DNA of 64,000 bases from Paraburkholderia phytofirmans PsJN (GCF_000020125.1 NC_010681.1:3224001-3288000); one strand, 5' to 3'. Positions 40,530-49,971 are shown, numbered from the stretch's first letter. The notes: generated by a model not told the origin, from the sequence alone. Numbers and translations: made by a program.

Positions 40530-41510
40530 TCAGTTGCGATGCGCAGCGCGCGCCTTCGACGCCTGTTTGTGGCTGTACATCGCAGCGTCGGCGGCCGCCA
40601 GCAGTTCGGCAATGGATTGGTGCCGGGCGCAATCGTATTGAACCTGCCCGACGCTATAGCGGATGTGATAGCCACGCTGCGCTTCGGCATTGCGCGCGTC
40701 CAGCATCTGCGTGAGACGCTGCGTCACTTCCTGCGTGGCACCGCTGTCCGAATCGGTGAGCAGCACGACAAACTCGTCGCCGCCGAGCCGCCCGATCACG
40801 TCGCTTTCACGCAGCGCGGTACGCAAGACGTCGGCGAAGGTCTTCAGCGCGCGATCGCCTTCGGCGTGGCCGAGCGTGTCGTTGATCTGCTTGAAATCGT
40901 TCAGGTCGAAGAACAGCAGCGACGCCGGTTTGTGCATCCGCTTGCAAACGTTCAGCGCATGTTGCGCGAGCGCCTCGAAACCGCGCCGGTTCGACAGCAG
41001 CGTCAGATCGTCAAGCGTGGCCAACTGGACCGCCGCCAATTCCTGCTCGGCCATGCGCGCCAGATCGCGCAGGAGTTGACGTTCTTCTTCGTCGAGGCCG
41101 CGCGGCTTGGTGTCGATCAGACAGAGCGTGCCGAGCTTGCTGCCGTTGGGCACCGTCAGCGGACAACCGGCGTAGAAGCGGATACTCGGGTTGTCCGTAA
41201 CGAGCGGATTGTCGTGAAAGCGCTCGTCCGCGAGCGTGTCGGGCACCATCAGGATTTCGTCGCCGAGAATCGCGTGCGCGCAGAACGATACGTCGCGCGA
41301 GGTCTCGCTCGCCTCCAGGCCGACACACGACTTGAACCATTGACGGTCCGCGTCGACGAGACTCACGAGCGCGATGGGCACGCCGAAGAGCCGCTTGGCG
41401 AGCCGGGTCAGACGATCGAAGCGCTCTTCGGGCAACGTATCGAGAATATGCAGCGCACGCAAAGTGTCGAGACGGGCGCTTTCGTTCGTGGGCGTCGGTG
41501 GGACATGCAT
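40530..41510 (-). CDS. GAF-GGDEF diguanylate cyclase
   Basis: This should make the second messenger cyclic di-GMP. The 326-residue product has an N-terminal GAF domain (about residues 20-155, with CAHAIL and GTLCLIDTKPRG) and a C-terminal GGDEF domain. The active-site loop is intact (RLGGDEFVVLL), as is the metal and substrate region DLNDFKQINDTLGH. No transmembrane span or EAL domain is present, so it is a cytoplasmic cyclase whose activity probably depends on a GAF ligand. The RxxD inhibitory site is not obvious. The ATG at 41510 follows AAGGG. Confidence 0.95.
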   Translation of the reverse strand: MHVPPTPTNESARLDTLRALHILDTLPEERFDRLTRLAKRLFGVPIALVSLVDADRQWFKSCVGLEASETSRDVSFCAHAILGDEILMVPDTLADERFHDNPLVTDNPSIRFYAGCPLTVPNGSKLGTLCLIDTKPRGLDEEERQLLRDLARMAEQELAAVQLATLDDLTLLSNRRGFEALAQHALNVCKRMHKPASLLFFDLNDFKQINDTLGHAEGDRALKTFADVLRTALRESDVIGRLGGDEFVVLLTDSDSGATQEVTQRLTQMLDARNAEAQRGYHIRYSVGQVQYDCARHQSIAELLAAADAAMYSHKQASKARAAHRN

Positions 41511-41701
41511 GTTGGATTCCCTTGGGCGACCGGCTTGGCCGAAGTGGTAGGCGGGTAGTGTATAGCTGTGTGCTTCACCTTGGGGCAAAACCACGGCGCG
41601 AGAGTTCCCGCCGATTGCGCGCGCGTCGGACCCGCGCTCGATCCTCACTTACGCCGATGCAGGCCGCATCGGGCTGCCACGCGCGCGTGGAGACGGCTTT
41701 G

Positions 41702-42460
41702 CTATGGGTTGGCAAAGACCGGTTCGACGGGCCGCGCGAGGCAGTCGATCAGATTACCGGGGCCACACAGATGCAGCGCGCCGACCACGACCAACGTGCG
41801 CTCCGGCCGCGTGAGCAACTCCGTCAGGCGCGTCGCCCATGCGCAATTGCGCGCGTCTAGAATCGCATGCCGGATGCCCGGCAGATTGAACATTGGCGAC
41901 TCGATGGCGATTTGGTGCACGGCGGGCAGATCGCCATCCAGCCAGGCTGCGTGCATGCGCTCGAGCGTGCGCTGCGGTTCGTCGAGATCGGCCATCAGCA
42001 GGCCAAGCGCTGCGCCGACCGCATCTAGCGGAATCGATTCAAGCGCCGCCGCTACCTCGTCCGCGGTCTCGAGATACCGATAGGGCTTGGCCTGCGTGAT
42101 CGCCGAGCGCAGCATGCGCGGCTCGACACCTTCGACGACCTGCTGGAACAAGGTCGGCGCGACGATCAGCGCGGCCCACGGACGCAGATCGGCGAGTGGC
42201 GCCAAAGGTCCATCAACGGGCCACGCCGCCTGGAGTTGCCGCCATGCGTCGGCGGAAAGAAAGGGCTGCAGTTGCTGCGCGCTGCCTGGTTGGTCGGCCT
42301 TGAGAAACGGCAGGATCGTCGGCGGATCGGACTCGAAGACGAGCGCTTCGGCCCAGTCGTAGGCCTCGGCGATCCACGGCGGCGTTCTGCGGCTCGTCGC
42401 CGGAAATAGATGCATCGAGCCGAGCAGGCGAACTTGGGTGCCGGTGAGTTGTAGGTACAT
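41702..42460 (-). CDS. TraB/GumN-family protein
   Basis: The 252-residue product shows the TraB/GumN pattern: an N-terminal GSMHLFP with the key histidine, a central ESDPP acidic segment and a C-terminal LVVVGALHLCGPGNLID with the second GxxH-type motif. The family is thought to be metal-dependent and is poorly characterised. The protein lacks an obvious signal peptide when started at 42460 (MYLQLTGTQVRLLG). A longer frame to 42577 has no clear ribosome-binding site. It has no operon partner here. Confidence 0.8.
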   Translation of the reverse strand: MYLQLTGTQVRLLGSMHLFPATSRRTPPWIAEAYDWAEALVFESDPPTILPFLKADQPGSAQQLQPFLSADAWRQLQAAWPVDGPLAPLADLRPWAALIVAPTLFQQVVEGVEPRMLRSAITQAKPYRYLETADEVAAALESIPLDAVGAALGLLMADLDEPQRTLERMHAAWLDGDLPAVHQIAIESPMFNLPGIRHAILDARNCAWATRLTELLTRPERTLVVVGALHLCGPGNLIDCLARPVEPVFANP

Positions 42461-43140
42461 GCAGCCTCGGTGTGGACGGGCAATGACGCAGGAATCAGAC
42501 GCGCGGACAAATGATCGATCACGTGCAGAATGGATTGTGCGCCGCATCGGCCACGGCATCTGCCACGATAGCGGCAACGCGGAGACTCAGCCCATATAAA
42601 AATAAAGCCCCGGAGGATGGGGCTCCACTTCGGGGAAAAATCGGCCGCTGTCTATTCTGTATGCGCCTTCATCGAATGCAGTTCCGTGTAGCCGATATTC
42701 CCAGGTTTTACCGGACGACAACGGGAACGCGACCTGCCAATTGACCACCACTTCCGCGCCGGCGATCGCTTGGTTCGGCGGCTGGGTCAAGCCCGACGAT
42801 TTCGCCGATGACAAGCAATGCTTACGAACGCGAGAATGGGTATTGCACACTCTACATTAATGGCAATTGCCGAATGCACTCAATGCATCGTTCCGTGTGT
42901 TAACCGATTGGCAAAACACAGTTGAAAGACAATAAAGCGAAAGTGAAAGTGCGCGCGAAGCAATTGGTAAATAAGCATTTGATGCCGGCGTTCGAACCTG
43001 TTGCGCAGTACTGTGCCGTTCGCGCCTCTTCGAAGCACTGATGATCGCGAGTGACCAACATGCTGGCTACCCCATGGCCCTGCAACGAAACCAGCAACCG
43101 CGCCAGCCCCCATCCGCTTCGCCGGCGAAACCGACGCCGA
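42461..43140. other. Gene-poor region upstream of the tRNA cluster terminator
   Basis: About 680 bases in which only the doubtful frame at 42587-42850 is open to any length. The region from 42850 to 43030 is relatively AT-rich. I see no repeat or RNA gene in it. Confidence 0.45.
42587..42850 (-). CDS. Doubtful hypothetical protein
   Basis: An 87-codon frame with no recognised family. The second half (for example VNWQVAFPLSSGKTWEYRLHG, quoted to 20 residues at most: NWQVAFPLSSGKTWEYRL) reads like a folded beta-rich fragment. The first half looks random and there is no ribosome-binding site that I trust. It may be a decayed remnant of a larger gene or not coding. Confidence 0.25.
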   Translation of the reverse strand: MCNTHSRVRKHCLSSAKSSGLTQPPNQAIAGAEVVVNWQVAFPLSSGKTWEYRLHGTAFDEGAYRIDSGRFFPEVEPHPPGLYFYMG

Positions 43141-43146
43141 AAAAAG

Positions 43147-43176
43147 AAAAGCCCCGACGAGTCGGGGCTTTTCTTT
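43147..43176 (-). terminator. Terminator of the uvrC-pgsA-tRNA transcript
   Basis: A 12-bp perfect stem (AAAAGCCCCGAC / GTCGGGGCTTTT) is followed on the minus strand by TTTTCTTTTT. It lies just after the tRNA-Cys gene in the direction of transcription. Confidence 0.9.
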
Positions 43177-43187
43177 ACATCAACTAC

Positions 43188-43261
43188 TGGAGGCGCGAGC
43201 CGGAGTCGAACCGGCCTAAACGGCTTTGCAGGCCGCTGCATAACCGCTTTGCTATCGCGCC
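43188..43261 (-). tRNA. tRNA-Cys (GCA)
   Basis: A 74-base cloverleaf with encoded CCA. The acceptor stem is GGCGCGA / TCGCGCC with discriminator T. The anticodon loop CTGCAAA gives GCA. The discriminator base T (U73) is the known identity element for cysteine. Confidence 0.95.
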
Positions 43262-43366
43262 GCAAGCGGACTGGAACCTAGCAACAGATTCGCAGATTTT
43301 GTCGGGCGGACAACCGGCAGAACCGGGCCACCAAACAAAAAGGGAAGCGTTGCTTCCCCTTATGTA

Positions 43367-43442
43367 TGGAGCGGGAGACGAGGCTCGAACTCGCGACCTC
43401 AACCTTGGCAAGGTTGCGCTCTACCAACTGAGCTACTCCCGC
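43367..43442 (-). tRNA. tRNA-Gly (GCC), copy 1
   Basis: A 76-base cloverleaf with acceptor GCGGGAG / CTCCCGC, anticodon loop TTGCCAA (GCC) and encoded CCA. It is identical over its whole length to the second copy 138 bases away. Confidence 0.96.
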
Positions 43443-43504
43443 ATTGAACTGCTTCACAACGCACTGCACTTCTACTTGCCAAACAATGCGCTGCTTTAAA
43501 AATT

Positions 43505-43580
43505 TGGAGCGGGAGACGAGGCTCGAACTCGCGACCTCAACCTTGGCAAGGTTGCGCTCTACCAACTGAGCTACTCCCGC
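43505..43580 (-). tRNA. tRNA-Gly (GCC), copy 2
   Basis: Identical to the copy at 43367-43442. The identity extends a few bases into the upstream flank (ATTG..CTGCTT), which points to tandem duplication. It is the first tRNA after pgsA in the transcript. Confidence 0.96.
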
Positions 43581-43797
43581 ATTGTGCTGCTTTTGCCGTG
43601 CTATCTGCTGCCTTGTTACCGCAACTACTCTCTTACTGCCACCGACGTTTCGAACTGCGCGCATCGGAGAAACGAGATTATGGAGAAACGACTGAAACGT
43701 GTCAACCCCTTTTGCGAATCTCTTTTACTGAACAGATTTCACTCATGCGACAACGAAGTTCGGACACGCTCCGAGCGCCCTCCACCACGACGAAACC

Positions 43798-44391
43798 TCA
43801 GGCCACCCCGCCCCGTTCGCGGATCTGCGGCCACGCGAGCTTCATGTAGTAGAGCATCGACCAGATCGTCAGGAACGCAGCCAGATAGATGAGCCACAGG
43901 CCCCACACGCGCGTGTCGACCACCACGCCGCCGCCGAACTGCAGCGGGCCGTAGAACAGCAGCATGGGAATCGCCACCATCTGGCAAACGGTCTTGAACT
44001 TGCCGAGCGAATTCACCGCGACGCTCTTCGACGCGCCGATCTGCGCCATCCATTCGCGCAACGCCGAGATCGCGATCTCGCGCCCGACGATCACGAGCGC
44101 AATCGCCGAATCGATTCGCGCGAGTTGCACGAGCACCAGCAACGCGGCGGTCACCATCAGCTTGTCGGCGACCGGATCGAGGAACGCGCCGAATGCCGAG
44201 GTCTGATTCCACTTGCGCGCCAGATAGCCGTCGAACCAGTCGGTCAGCGCCGCCAGAATGAAGATGGTCGCGGCCGCCAGATTGCGGTGCGCGGGGCTCA
44301 TCATCATGTCGGGCAAATAGAACACACCGACGACGAGCGGGATCAGGACGATCCGCAGCCAGGTCAGGAAAATCGGGAAATTAAACGGCAT
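43798..44391 (-). CDS. pgsA: CDP-diacylglycerol-glycerol-3-phosphate 3-phosphatidyltransferase PgsA
   Basis: PgsA makes phosphatidylglycerophosphate, the precursor of phosphatidylglycerol and cardiolipin. The 197-residue membrane enzyme has the CDP-alcohol phosphotransferase motif D-G-x2-A-R-x8-G-x3-D-x3-D in TDWFDGYLARKWNQTSAFG followed by AFLDPVADKLM. About five spans are visible. The start MPFNFPIFLTWLRI at 44391 is preferred over the longer frame reaching back to 44535. It is followed by tRNA-Gly and preceded by uvrC, as in E. coli. Confidence 0.97.
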   Translation of the reverse strand: MPFNFPIFLTWLRIVLIPLVVGVFYLPDMMMSPAHRNLAAATIFILAALTDWFDGYLARKWNQTSAFGAFLDPVADKLMVTAALLVLVQLARIDSAIALVIVGREIAISALREWMAQIGASKSVAVNSLGKFKTVCQMVAIPMLLFYGPLQFGGGVVVDTRVWGLWLIYLAAFLTIWSMLYYMKLAWPQIRERGGVA

Positions 44392-44535
44392 GGGCAGGCG
44401 CAGCGTCTGGCAAGGGAGATGCAATTGTGCCGTGTCATAAGGCCTGCCACAAGCAAAGCGGCGCGCAGGGCTTGCGGTGCGCGCCGCCGCGGCGCTGTTC
44501 GACAGCGGTTGAGCGGCCGGCCGCGGCCGCCGCAA

Positions 44536-46731
44536 TCAGTGCAATTGCCGGTAAATCTGCTCCGCAAGTGCCTGCGAAATGCCTTCGACGCTCGCCAGAT
44601 CCTCGACACTGGCCGCAACCACGCCACGCAGTCCGCCAAAGCGCGCGAGCAGCCGTTGACGCCGCTTCGCGCCCACGCCTTCGAGTTCTTCGAGCCGCGA
44701 GGTCTGGCGCGTCTTGCCGCGCTTCGCGCGCATGCCCGTAATGGCGAAGCGGTGCGCTTCGTCGCGGATCTGTGCGACCAGCATGAGTGCTGCGCTTTCC
44801 TTGCCGAGTTCGAGCGGCGCGCGGCCGTCGGCGAAAATCAGGGTTTCGAGGCCGACTTTGCGCCCTTCGCCCTTCGCGACACCGACCAGCATGCCGGTAT
44901 CGAGACCCAGTTCCGTGAACACCTGACGCGCGATTTCGACCTGGCCCTTGCCGCCGTCGATCAGCACGATGGTGGGCAGGATGCCGCCGGCCGCGACCGG
45001 CTCCGCGGCGTCCGGCGTGAGCGACGGATCGGCGGCCGCATCGCTTTGCAACTCGGCGGCTTCGTCGGCGGCATTCGCGGCGGCTTGCTCGACCATCTTC
45101 TCGTAACGGCGCGTGAGCACCTGGCGCATCGCGGCGTAGTCGTCGCCGGGCGTGATGCCGGTGATGTTGTAGCGGCGGTACTCCGACGACTGCATCTTGT
45201 GATGGTGATACACCACGCACGACGCCTGGGTCGCCTCGCCCATCGTGTGGCTGATGTCGAAGCATTCGATACGCAAATGCGCGAGATCGTCGCACTCCAT
45301 GCCGAGCGTGTCCGTGAGCGCGCGCGTGCGGGCTTGCTGCGAGCCCTGCTCCGAAAGCAGGCGCGCGAGCGCGAGCCGCGCGTTCTGTTCGGCCATCGTA
45401 AGCCAGGCGCGCCGTTGTCCTTGCGGCTGGCGCAGCACCGTGACCTTGTGGCCGGCTTGTTCGATCAGCACGTCGACCAGTTCGCGGTTGGCGGGTGCGT
45501 GGCTGACTACCAGCACCGGCGGCACGCGATTGCCCAGGTAATGCTGGGCGATGAATGCTTCGAGGACTTCGGCTTCGATGCCGCCGGTTGCAGCACGGCC
45601 TTTGCGCGGCTTTGCGGGTTCGGAGCCGGCTTCTTCGGCTACGTCGACTTCTTCGGCGGCGTCGTTCTGCTCGTTCTCTTCGTCCTCCGATGGCATCTCT
45701 TGCGCGATCGCGAGAGCGTCGGCGGTATCGGCCAACGCTGCCGTTTCATCATCAATGACATCGTCTCCCGCGAGCGAGTTCGACGCGAGCGCGACACTGG
45801 CCAACGCCGCGTCGTCTTCTTGCAATCCGCCCTCGTCGGCGGTCAGCGCGCTTTCAACATGCGCCGGAAAATACGCCTTGTCGCCCAGATGCCGTCCGCC
45901 GCGCACCATCGCCAGATTCACGCACACGCGGCCGCCTAGCGCGACCACCGCGAGAATGTCCACGTCGCTATCGCTGCCGACTTCAATCGCCTGCTGATGC
46001 AGCACCGTCGACAGCGAACTCATCTGGTTGCGCACCGCCGCGGCCTGCTCGAACTTCAGCTCGCTCGCGAACGCGTGCATCTTCTGCTCGAGCTCCTTCA
46101 TCACCTCGCCCTGCCGGCCGAGCAGAAAGCGCGAGGCGTTGGCGACGTCGCGCGCGTAGTCCTCTTCATTGATCGCCGCGACGCACGGCGCCGTGCAACG
46201 GCCGATCTGATGCAGCAGACAAGGCCGCGTGCGGTTGTTGAACACCGAGTCTTCGCAGGTGCGCAACTGGAATACGCGCTGCAGGATCTGGATGCTCTCG
46301 CGCACCGCCCACGCGCTCGGAAACGGACCGAAGTACTGATTCTTGCGATCCACCGCGCCACGGTAATACGCCATGCGCGGAAACTTGTGACCGGTCAGCT
46401 TGAGGTAGGGATACGACTTGTCATCGCGAAACAGAATGTTGTAGCGCGGCGCGAGCGCCTTGATCAGATTGTTTTCGAGCAGCAGCGCTTCGGCCTCGGA
46501 GCGCGTGACGGTCGTTTCGATGCGCGCAATGCGCGTCACCATCATCGCGATACGTGGCGACAGCAGCGTCTTGGTGAAGTAGCTCGACACGCGCTTCTTC
46601 AGATCGCGCGCCTTGCCCACGTAAAGCACCGCGCCGTGCGTATCGTAATAGCGATAGACGCCGGGCAGATGCGGCAGTTGGGCGAGCACTTTTTTCGGCT
46701 CGAAAGCGTCGGTTGCTTCGGGTTCGGTCAT
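44536..46731 (-). CDS. uvrC: Excinuclease ABC subunit C (UvrC) with two acidic inserts
   Basis: UvrC makes both incisions in nucleotide excision repair. The 731-residue product has the N-terminal GIY-YIG nuclease ([20 protein letters not shown]), a cysteine-rich stretch ([22 protein letters not shown], quoted in part), the UVR domain around residue 225, the RNase H-like nuclease ([23 protein letters not shown]) and C-terminal helix-hairpin-helix motifs. It is about 120 residues longer than E. coli UvrC. The excess lies in an acidic, low-complexity insert near residues 293-383 and a second of about 30 residues before [14 protein letters not shown]. The start at 46731 is MTEPEATD. Confidence 0.97.
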   Translation of the reverse strand: MTEPEATDAFEPKKVLAQLPHLPGVYRYYDTHGAVLYVGKARDLKKRVSSYFTKTLLSPRIAMMVTRIARIETTVTRSEAEALLLENNLIKALAPRYNILFRDDKSYPYLKLTGHKFPRMAYYRGAVDRKNQYFGPFPSAWAVRESIQILQRVFQLRTCEDSVFNNRTRPCLLHQIGRCTAPCVAAINEEDYARDVANASRFLLGRQGEVMKELEQKMHAFASELKFEQAAAVRNQMSSLSTVLHQQAIEVGSDSDVDILAVVALGGRVCVNLAMVRGGRHLGDKAYFPAHVESALTADEGGLQEDDAALASVALASNSLAGDDVIDDETAALADTADALAIAQEMPSEDEENEQNDAAEEVDVAEEAGSEPAKPRKGRAATGGIEAEVLEAFIAQHYLGNRVPPVLVVSHAPANRELVDVLIEQAGHKVTVLRQPQGQRRAWLTMAEQNARLALARLLSEQGSQQARTRALTDTLGMECDDLAHLRIECFDISHTMGEATQASCVVYHHHKMQSSEYRRYNITGITPGDDYAAMRQVLTRRYEKMVEQAAANAADEAAELQSDAAADPSLTPDAAEPVAAGGILPTIVLIDGGKGQVEIARQVFTELGLDTGMLVGVAKGEGRKVGLETLIFADGRAPLELGKESAALMLVAQIRDEAHRFAITGMRAKRGKTRQTSRLEELEGVGAKRRQRLLARFGGLRGVVAASVEDLASVEGISQALAEQIYRQLH

Positions 46732-46999
46732 GCAGAATCGGTCGGGTGGGACGGTCTCGCCAAGCATTCCTCCGTTGCCGCGCGCCGTAGCGAACCACAG
46801 GACGCCATGCGCGCGCAATCGTGAACGAGTGCTTTAGAATCGCCAGTTTAGAGCATTCCGCGCGCGTCCGAGCCTTGTTGGCCTGAATCGGGTCACGCTT
46901 CGGCGGCAGCTTCGTCATGCCGCGGCGAAGTGCAACGCCATCGGATCGCTCGCACTGCCTCGCTCCTTCCATCCGTCCGAATCCGCGACCCAGGCCATC

Positions 47000-48193
47000 A
47001 TGTCTTCCGCTACGCCCCAATCCGAGCATGCTGCCGACGCGCCCACGGCAATCGCCTGCGATATCTTCTGTGCGGTGATCGACAATTTCGGCGACATCGG
47101 CGTGTGCTGGCGGCTCGCGCGCCAACTCGCGAGCGAACACGGCTGGCAGGTGCGCGTGTTCGTCGACGATCTGCACGCGTTTCAGAAGCTGTGCCCATCG
47201 CTGACGTTAGAGCGCGCGCGCCAGACGGTGGGCGGCATCGTCGTCGAACATTGGCACGAGCCGGCCCATGCGGGCGATACGCTCGAAGTCGCCGACGTCG
47301 TGATCGAGGCGTTCGGCTGCGAACTGCCGCCCATTTATGTCGCCGCGATGGCGGCGCGCGAGCGCACGCCGGTGTGGTTCAACCTCGAATATCTGAGCGC
47401 CGAGGATTGGGTGGCGGATTTCCATCTGCGGCCGTCGCCTCATCCGCGCTATCCGCTGACCAAGACGTTCTTTTTCCCCGGACTAGGCCCCGGCACCGGC
47501 GGCGTGCTGAAGGAACGGCATCTCGACGGCGCGCGCGCGGATTTTGAAGCGTCGCCCAGCGCGCGCGCGGCATGGTGGCGGCAAACCACCGGCCACGCGC
47601 CGCCGCCCGCCGCTGCCACGGTCGTCTCGCTGTTCGCCTATGAAAACCCCGCCGTCGACAGCCTGCTCGAACAATGGCGCGACAGCGCGGAGCCGGTCGC
47701 CCTGCTGGTGCCCGAAGGCCGCATTTCAGGCGCGGTGGCGCGCTTTTTCGACCTCCCGGCGTTCGGCGCCGGCTCGCATGCGATGCGCGGCAATCTCAGC
47801 GCGCACGCCCTCGCCTTCACCGACCAGCCCGGCTACGACGCGCTGCTGTGGGCGAGCGAAATCAATTTCGTGCGCGGCGAGGATTCGTTCGTGCGCGCGC
47901 AGTGGGCCGCCAAACCGTTCGTCTGGCACATCTACCCGCAAGCCGACGACGCCCATCTGCCGAAGCTCGACGCCGCGCTCGCGCACTACGCGCGCACCCT
48001 GCCCGCCGACGCCCGCGACGCGCTCGCGCGCTTCTGGCACGCCTGGAACGGCACGGGCCGGCCGGACTGGGCGCAATTCCGGCATCACTTGCCGGCGCTC
48101 AGGCACCGCGCGGCGGCGTGGGCCGGAGAACTGGCTCAAGTGGGCGACCTCGCCGGAAATCTGGCCTTGTTCGCAAAAACTCAGTTAAAATAA
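47000..48193 (+). CDS. earP: EF-P arginine rhamnosyltransferase EarP
   Basis: EarP transfers rhamnose from dTDP-rhamnose to arginine 32 of elongation factor P. The 397-residue inverting GT-B enzyme has the N-terminal catalytic region CAVIDNFGDIGVCWRLARQL, the FNLEYLSAEDW and FFFPG segments and the C-terminal nucleotide-sugar site FVRGEDSFVRAQWAAKPFVWHIYPQ, quoted in parts (RGEDSFVRAQWA, KPFVWHIYPQ). The substrate gene efp follows on the same strand 407 bases later and has the required arginine, which strongly supports the call. dTDP-rhamnose synthesis genes are not in this window. Confidence 0.96.
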   Translation: MSSATPQSEHAADAPTAIACDIFCAVIDNFGDIGVCWRLARQLASEHGWQVRVFVDDLHAFQKLCPSLTLERARQTVGGIVVEHWHEPAHAGDTLEVADVVIEAFGCELPPIYVAAMAARERTPVWFNLEYLSAEDWVADFHLRPSPHPRYPLTKTFFFPGLGPGTGGVLKERHLDGARADFEASPSARAAWWRQTTGHAPPPAAATVVSLFAYENPAVDSLLEQWRDSAEPVALLVPEGRISGAVARFFDLPAFGAGSHAMRGNLSAHALAFTDQPGYDALLWASEINFVRGEDSFVRAQWAAKPFVWHIYPQADDAHLPKLDAALAHYARTLPADARDALARFWHAWNGTGRPDWAQFRHHLPALRHRAAAWAGELAQVGDLAGNLALFAKTQLK

Positions 48194-48600
48194 GCGGTTA
48201 TCCAACGGCCGACGACGCAAGCGCGGCCCGATCGCAGCGGCGCAATCCAGACAACTCACTTTGGCGGCGCGCCAACCTTGGCCTCGAAAGGGGCCAGATA
48301 TTTCCTAAGTCACAGCTTGATGCCGGAAATATCGAAAAGGGACGTATGTTGCGAATCGGCGCCACTCGTGTACACGCCCGCACAGGGTAAAAAAGCAGGT
48401 AACGGATCGCTGGGAGTGGCTGAGACCGCGCGTTTGCGGTACTCCCGCCGCGCCCCGCGGCAAGCCGGCCACGCTTGACCCGCTCGCGACTCGCCGAACC
48501 GCTTCTGCGGTGCGGCGCGCGGCGGCAAAGCGCCGAAGCCGCTTGCGCCGTATGCCGTTGAGCACAAGTTGAAGCTACTTAATTCGTACAGGACAGTTTT
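48194..48600 (+). promoter_or_regulatory. Structured intergenic leader upstream of efp
   Basis: The 407-base gap between earP and efp contains no gene. It holds consecutive inverted repeats: a nested hairpin at 48412-48446 (GGGAGT / ACTCCC around ACCGC / GCGGT), directly followed by GCCGCG ccc CGCGGC at 48447-48461. The sequence then stays very GC-rich to about 48545. If transcribed, it would be a folded 5' leader of efp; no known riboswitch pattern fits completely. Confidence 0.5.
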
Positions 48601-49158
48601 ATGAAGACCGCACAGGAACTCCGCACCGGCAACGTCGTGATGATCGGCGCAGACGCAATGGTTGTGCAAAAGGCCGAATACAACAAATCGGGCCGCAACT
48701 CCGCCGTCGTCAAGATGAAGTTCAAGAACCTGCTGACCGGCGCAGGCATGGAAAGCGTGTACAAGGCCGACGACAAGTTCGACGTCGTCGTGCTGGAACG
48801 CAAGGAAGTGACGTACTCGTACTTCGCTGACCCGATGTACGTGTTCATGGACGCCGACTACAACCAGTTCGAAGTCGAAGGCGAAATGATGGGCGACGCC
48901 CTTCATTACCTCGAAGACGGCATGGCTTGCGAAGTCGTGTTCTACAACGAGAAAGCCATCTCGGTCGAACTGCCGACCACGCTGGTCCGCGAAATCATCT
49001 ACACGGAACCGGCTGTCAAGGGCGACACGTCGTCGGGCAAGGTGTTGAAGAACGCCAAGCTGAACACCGGTTTCGAACTGCAAGTGCCGCTCTTCTGCAA
49101 CATCGGCGACAAGATCGAAATCGACACGCGTACGCATGAGTACCGCAGCCGCGCGTAA
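48601..49158 (+). CDS. efp: Translation elongation factor P (Arg32 type)
   Basis: EF-P relieves ribosome stalling at polyproline stretches. The 185-residue, three-domain product has domain I with the tip sequence [10 protein letters not shown], where arginine is residue 32. This is the residue rhamnosylated by EarP rather than the lysine modified by EpmA, and earP is the preceding gene. The KOW-like N-terminus ([15 protein letters not shown]) and the C-terminal domain ([17 protein letters not shown]) are typical. A strong terminator follows. Confidence 0.98.
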   Translation: MKTAQELRTGNVVMIGADAMVVQKAEYNKSGRNSAVVKMKFKNLLTGAGMESVYKADDKFDVVVLERKEVTYSYFADPMYVFMDADYNQFEVEGEMMGDALHYLEDGMACEVVFYNEKAISVELPTTLVREIIYTEPAVKGDTSSGKVLKNAKLNTGFELQVPLFCNIGDKIEIDTRTHEYRSRA

Positions 49159-49213
49159 GCGCCCTGCTCGCCTGAATCCAGCGCTCTAACGGGGGCGCTG
49201 CGAAAAAAATGGC

Positions 49214-49248
49214 AAAAAAAGCGCCCAATTTGGGCGCTTTTTCTTTTT
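49214..49248 (+). terminator. Rho-independent terminator after efp
   Basis: A stem (AAAAAGCGCCCA / TGGGCGCTTTTT) with a three-base loop is followed by TTTTTCTTTTTT on the plus strand, about 56 bases past the efp stop. Confidence 0.93.
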
Positions 49249-49439
49249 TGCGCCACCGTGTATGGTTAAGGAAAACTTTACCGGCAAACTTCGCCAAATT
49301 GCCACACCTCGACTTCAAATTTCCCGTATGCCGTCCTACAAACCATTGATAAGTTTATATAAATTATCGTGGCACGGTCCATGCTTGTCTCTGGATATAG
49401 GCCAGTACGGCTTTATTTCTTCAACCCCGGAGATGCGGC

Positions 49440-49646
49440 ATGAATAACGACATCGCTGAAGGCAAGTGGAAGCAAATGGTTGGGAAGGCCAAGACAGCAT
49501 GGGGTGAACTGACGGACGACGAGTTGACCAAGGCCGAAGGCCGCGCTGACAAGCTCGCCGGTTTGATCCAGGAACGTTACGGCAAGACACGTGAAGAAGC
49601 GGAACGCGAAGTGCGGCGTTTCTTCGACAGCAATCGGGATTTCTGA
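49440..49646 (+). CDS. CsbD-family stress protein
   Basis: The 68-residue charged protein fits the CsbD family: MNNDIAEGKWKQMVGKAKTAWG, quoted here in parts (IAEGKWKQMVGKAK), then WGELTDDELTKAEGRADKL and LIQERYGKTREEAEREV. Members are induced by general stress in many bacteria, with unknown biochemical function. It has its own transcript, since the efp terminator lies upstream. The AT-rich segment at 49340-49375 before it (AAGTTTATATAAATTA) may contain the promoter. Confidence 0.92.
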   Translation: MNNDIAEGKWKQMVGKAKTAWGELTDDELTKAEGRADKLAGLIQERYGKTREEAEREVRRFFDSNRDF

Positions 49647-49971
49647 CAGCCCGAGTGAAGGAAATACAGGCGCTCGGTCCTCGCGTTACAAACGTAATGA
49701 CCGATTGCCAGGTAAAAACACAAAGGACCGAACCGATTGAGCCGAATCGCCGCCGTTCTGCCGGTGCCACGCCTGGCGTGCGCGCCGGACGAGTTGCCTA
49801 CGTCAGCCGGCTGCGCCTTCAACGCGACCGCGTATGTCGTAGTTGCGCACGCGGCGCAGGATCCGACTCGGCATCCGACCGACAGTACCGGCCAGCATCG
49901 CGCCCGTGCCGCGCGCCAACGTATCGGCGCAGCGCATCGGGTATTCCATCCATCTAAAAATTGCGCTCGCC
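49647..49971. other. Intergenic region before the response regulator
   Basis: This is 325 bases. The response-regulator frame is open through the second half, but the sequence before the ATG at 49972 has no domain resemblance. I see no terminator after the CsbD gene and no clear promoter. Confidence 0.45.

Noticed and set aside
43367..43580. Repeat array or CRISPR suggested by two identical 76-base units
   Set aside because: Each unit folds as a complete tRNA-Gly with anticodon GCC; there are only two copies.
48412..48461. TPP riboswitch suggested by GGCTGAGA upstream of efp
   Set aside because: The second conserved half (GAACCTGA and the closing stem) is absent, and efp has no link to thiamine.
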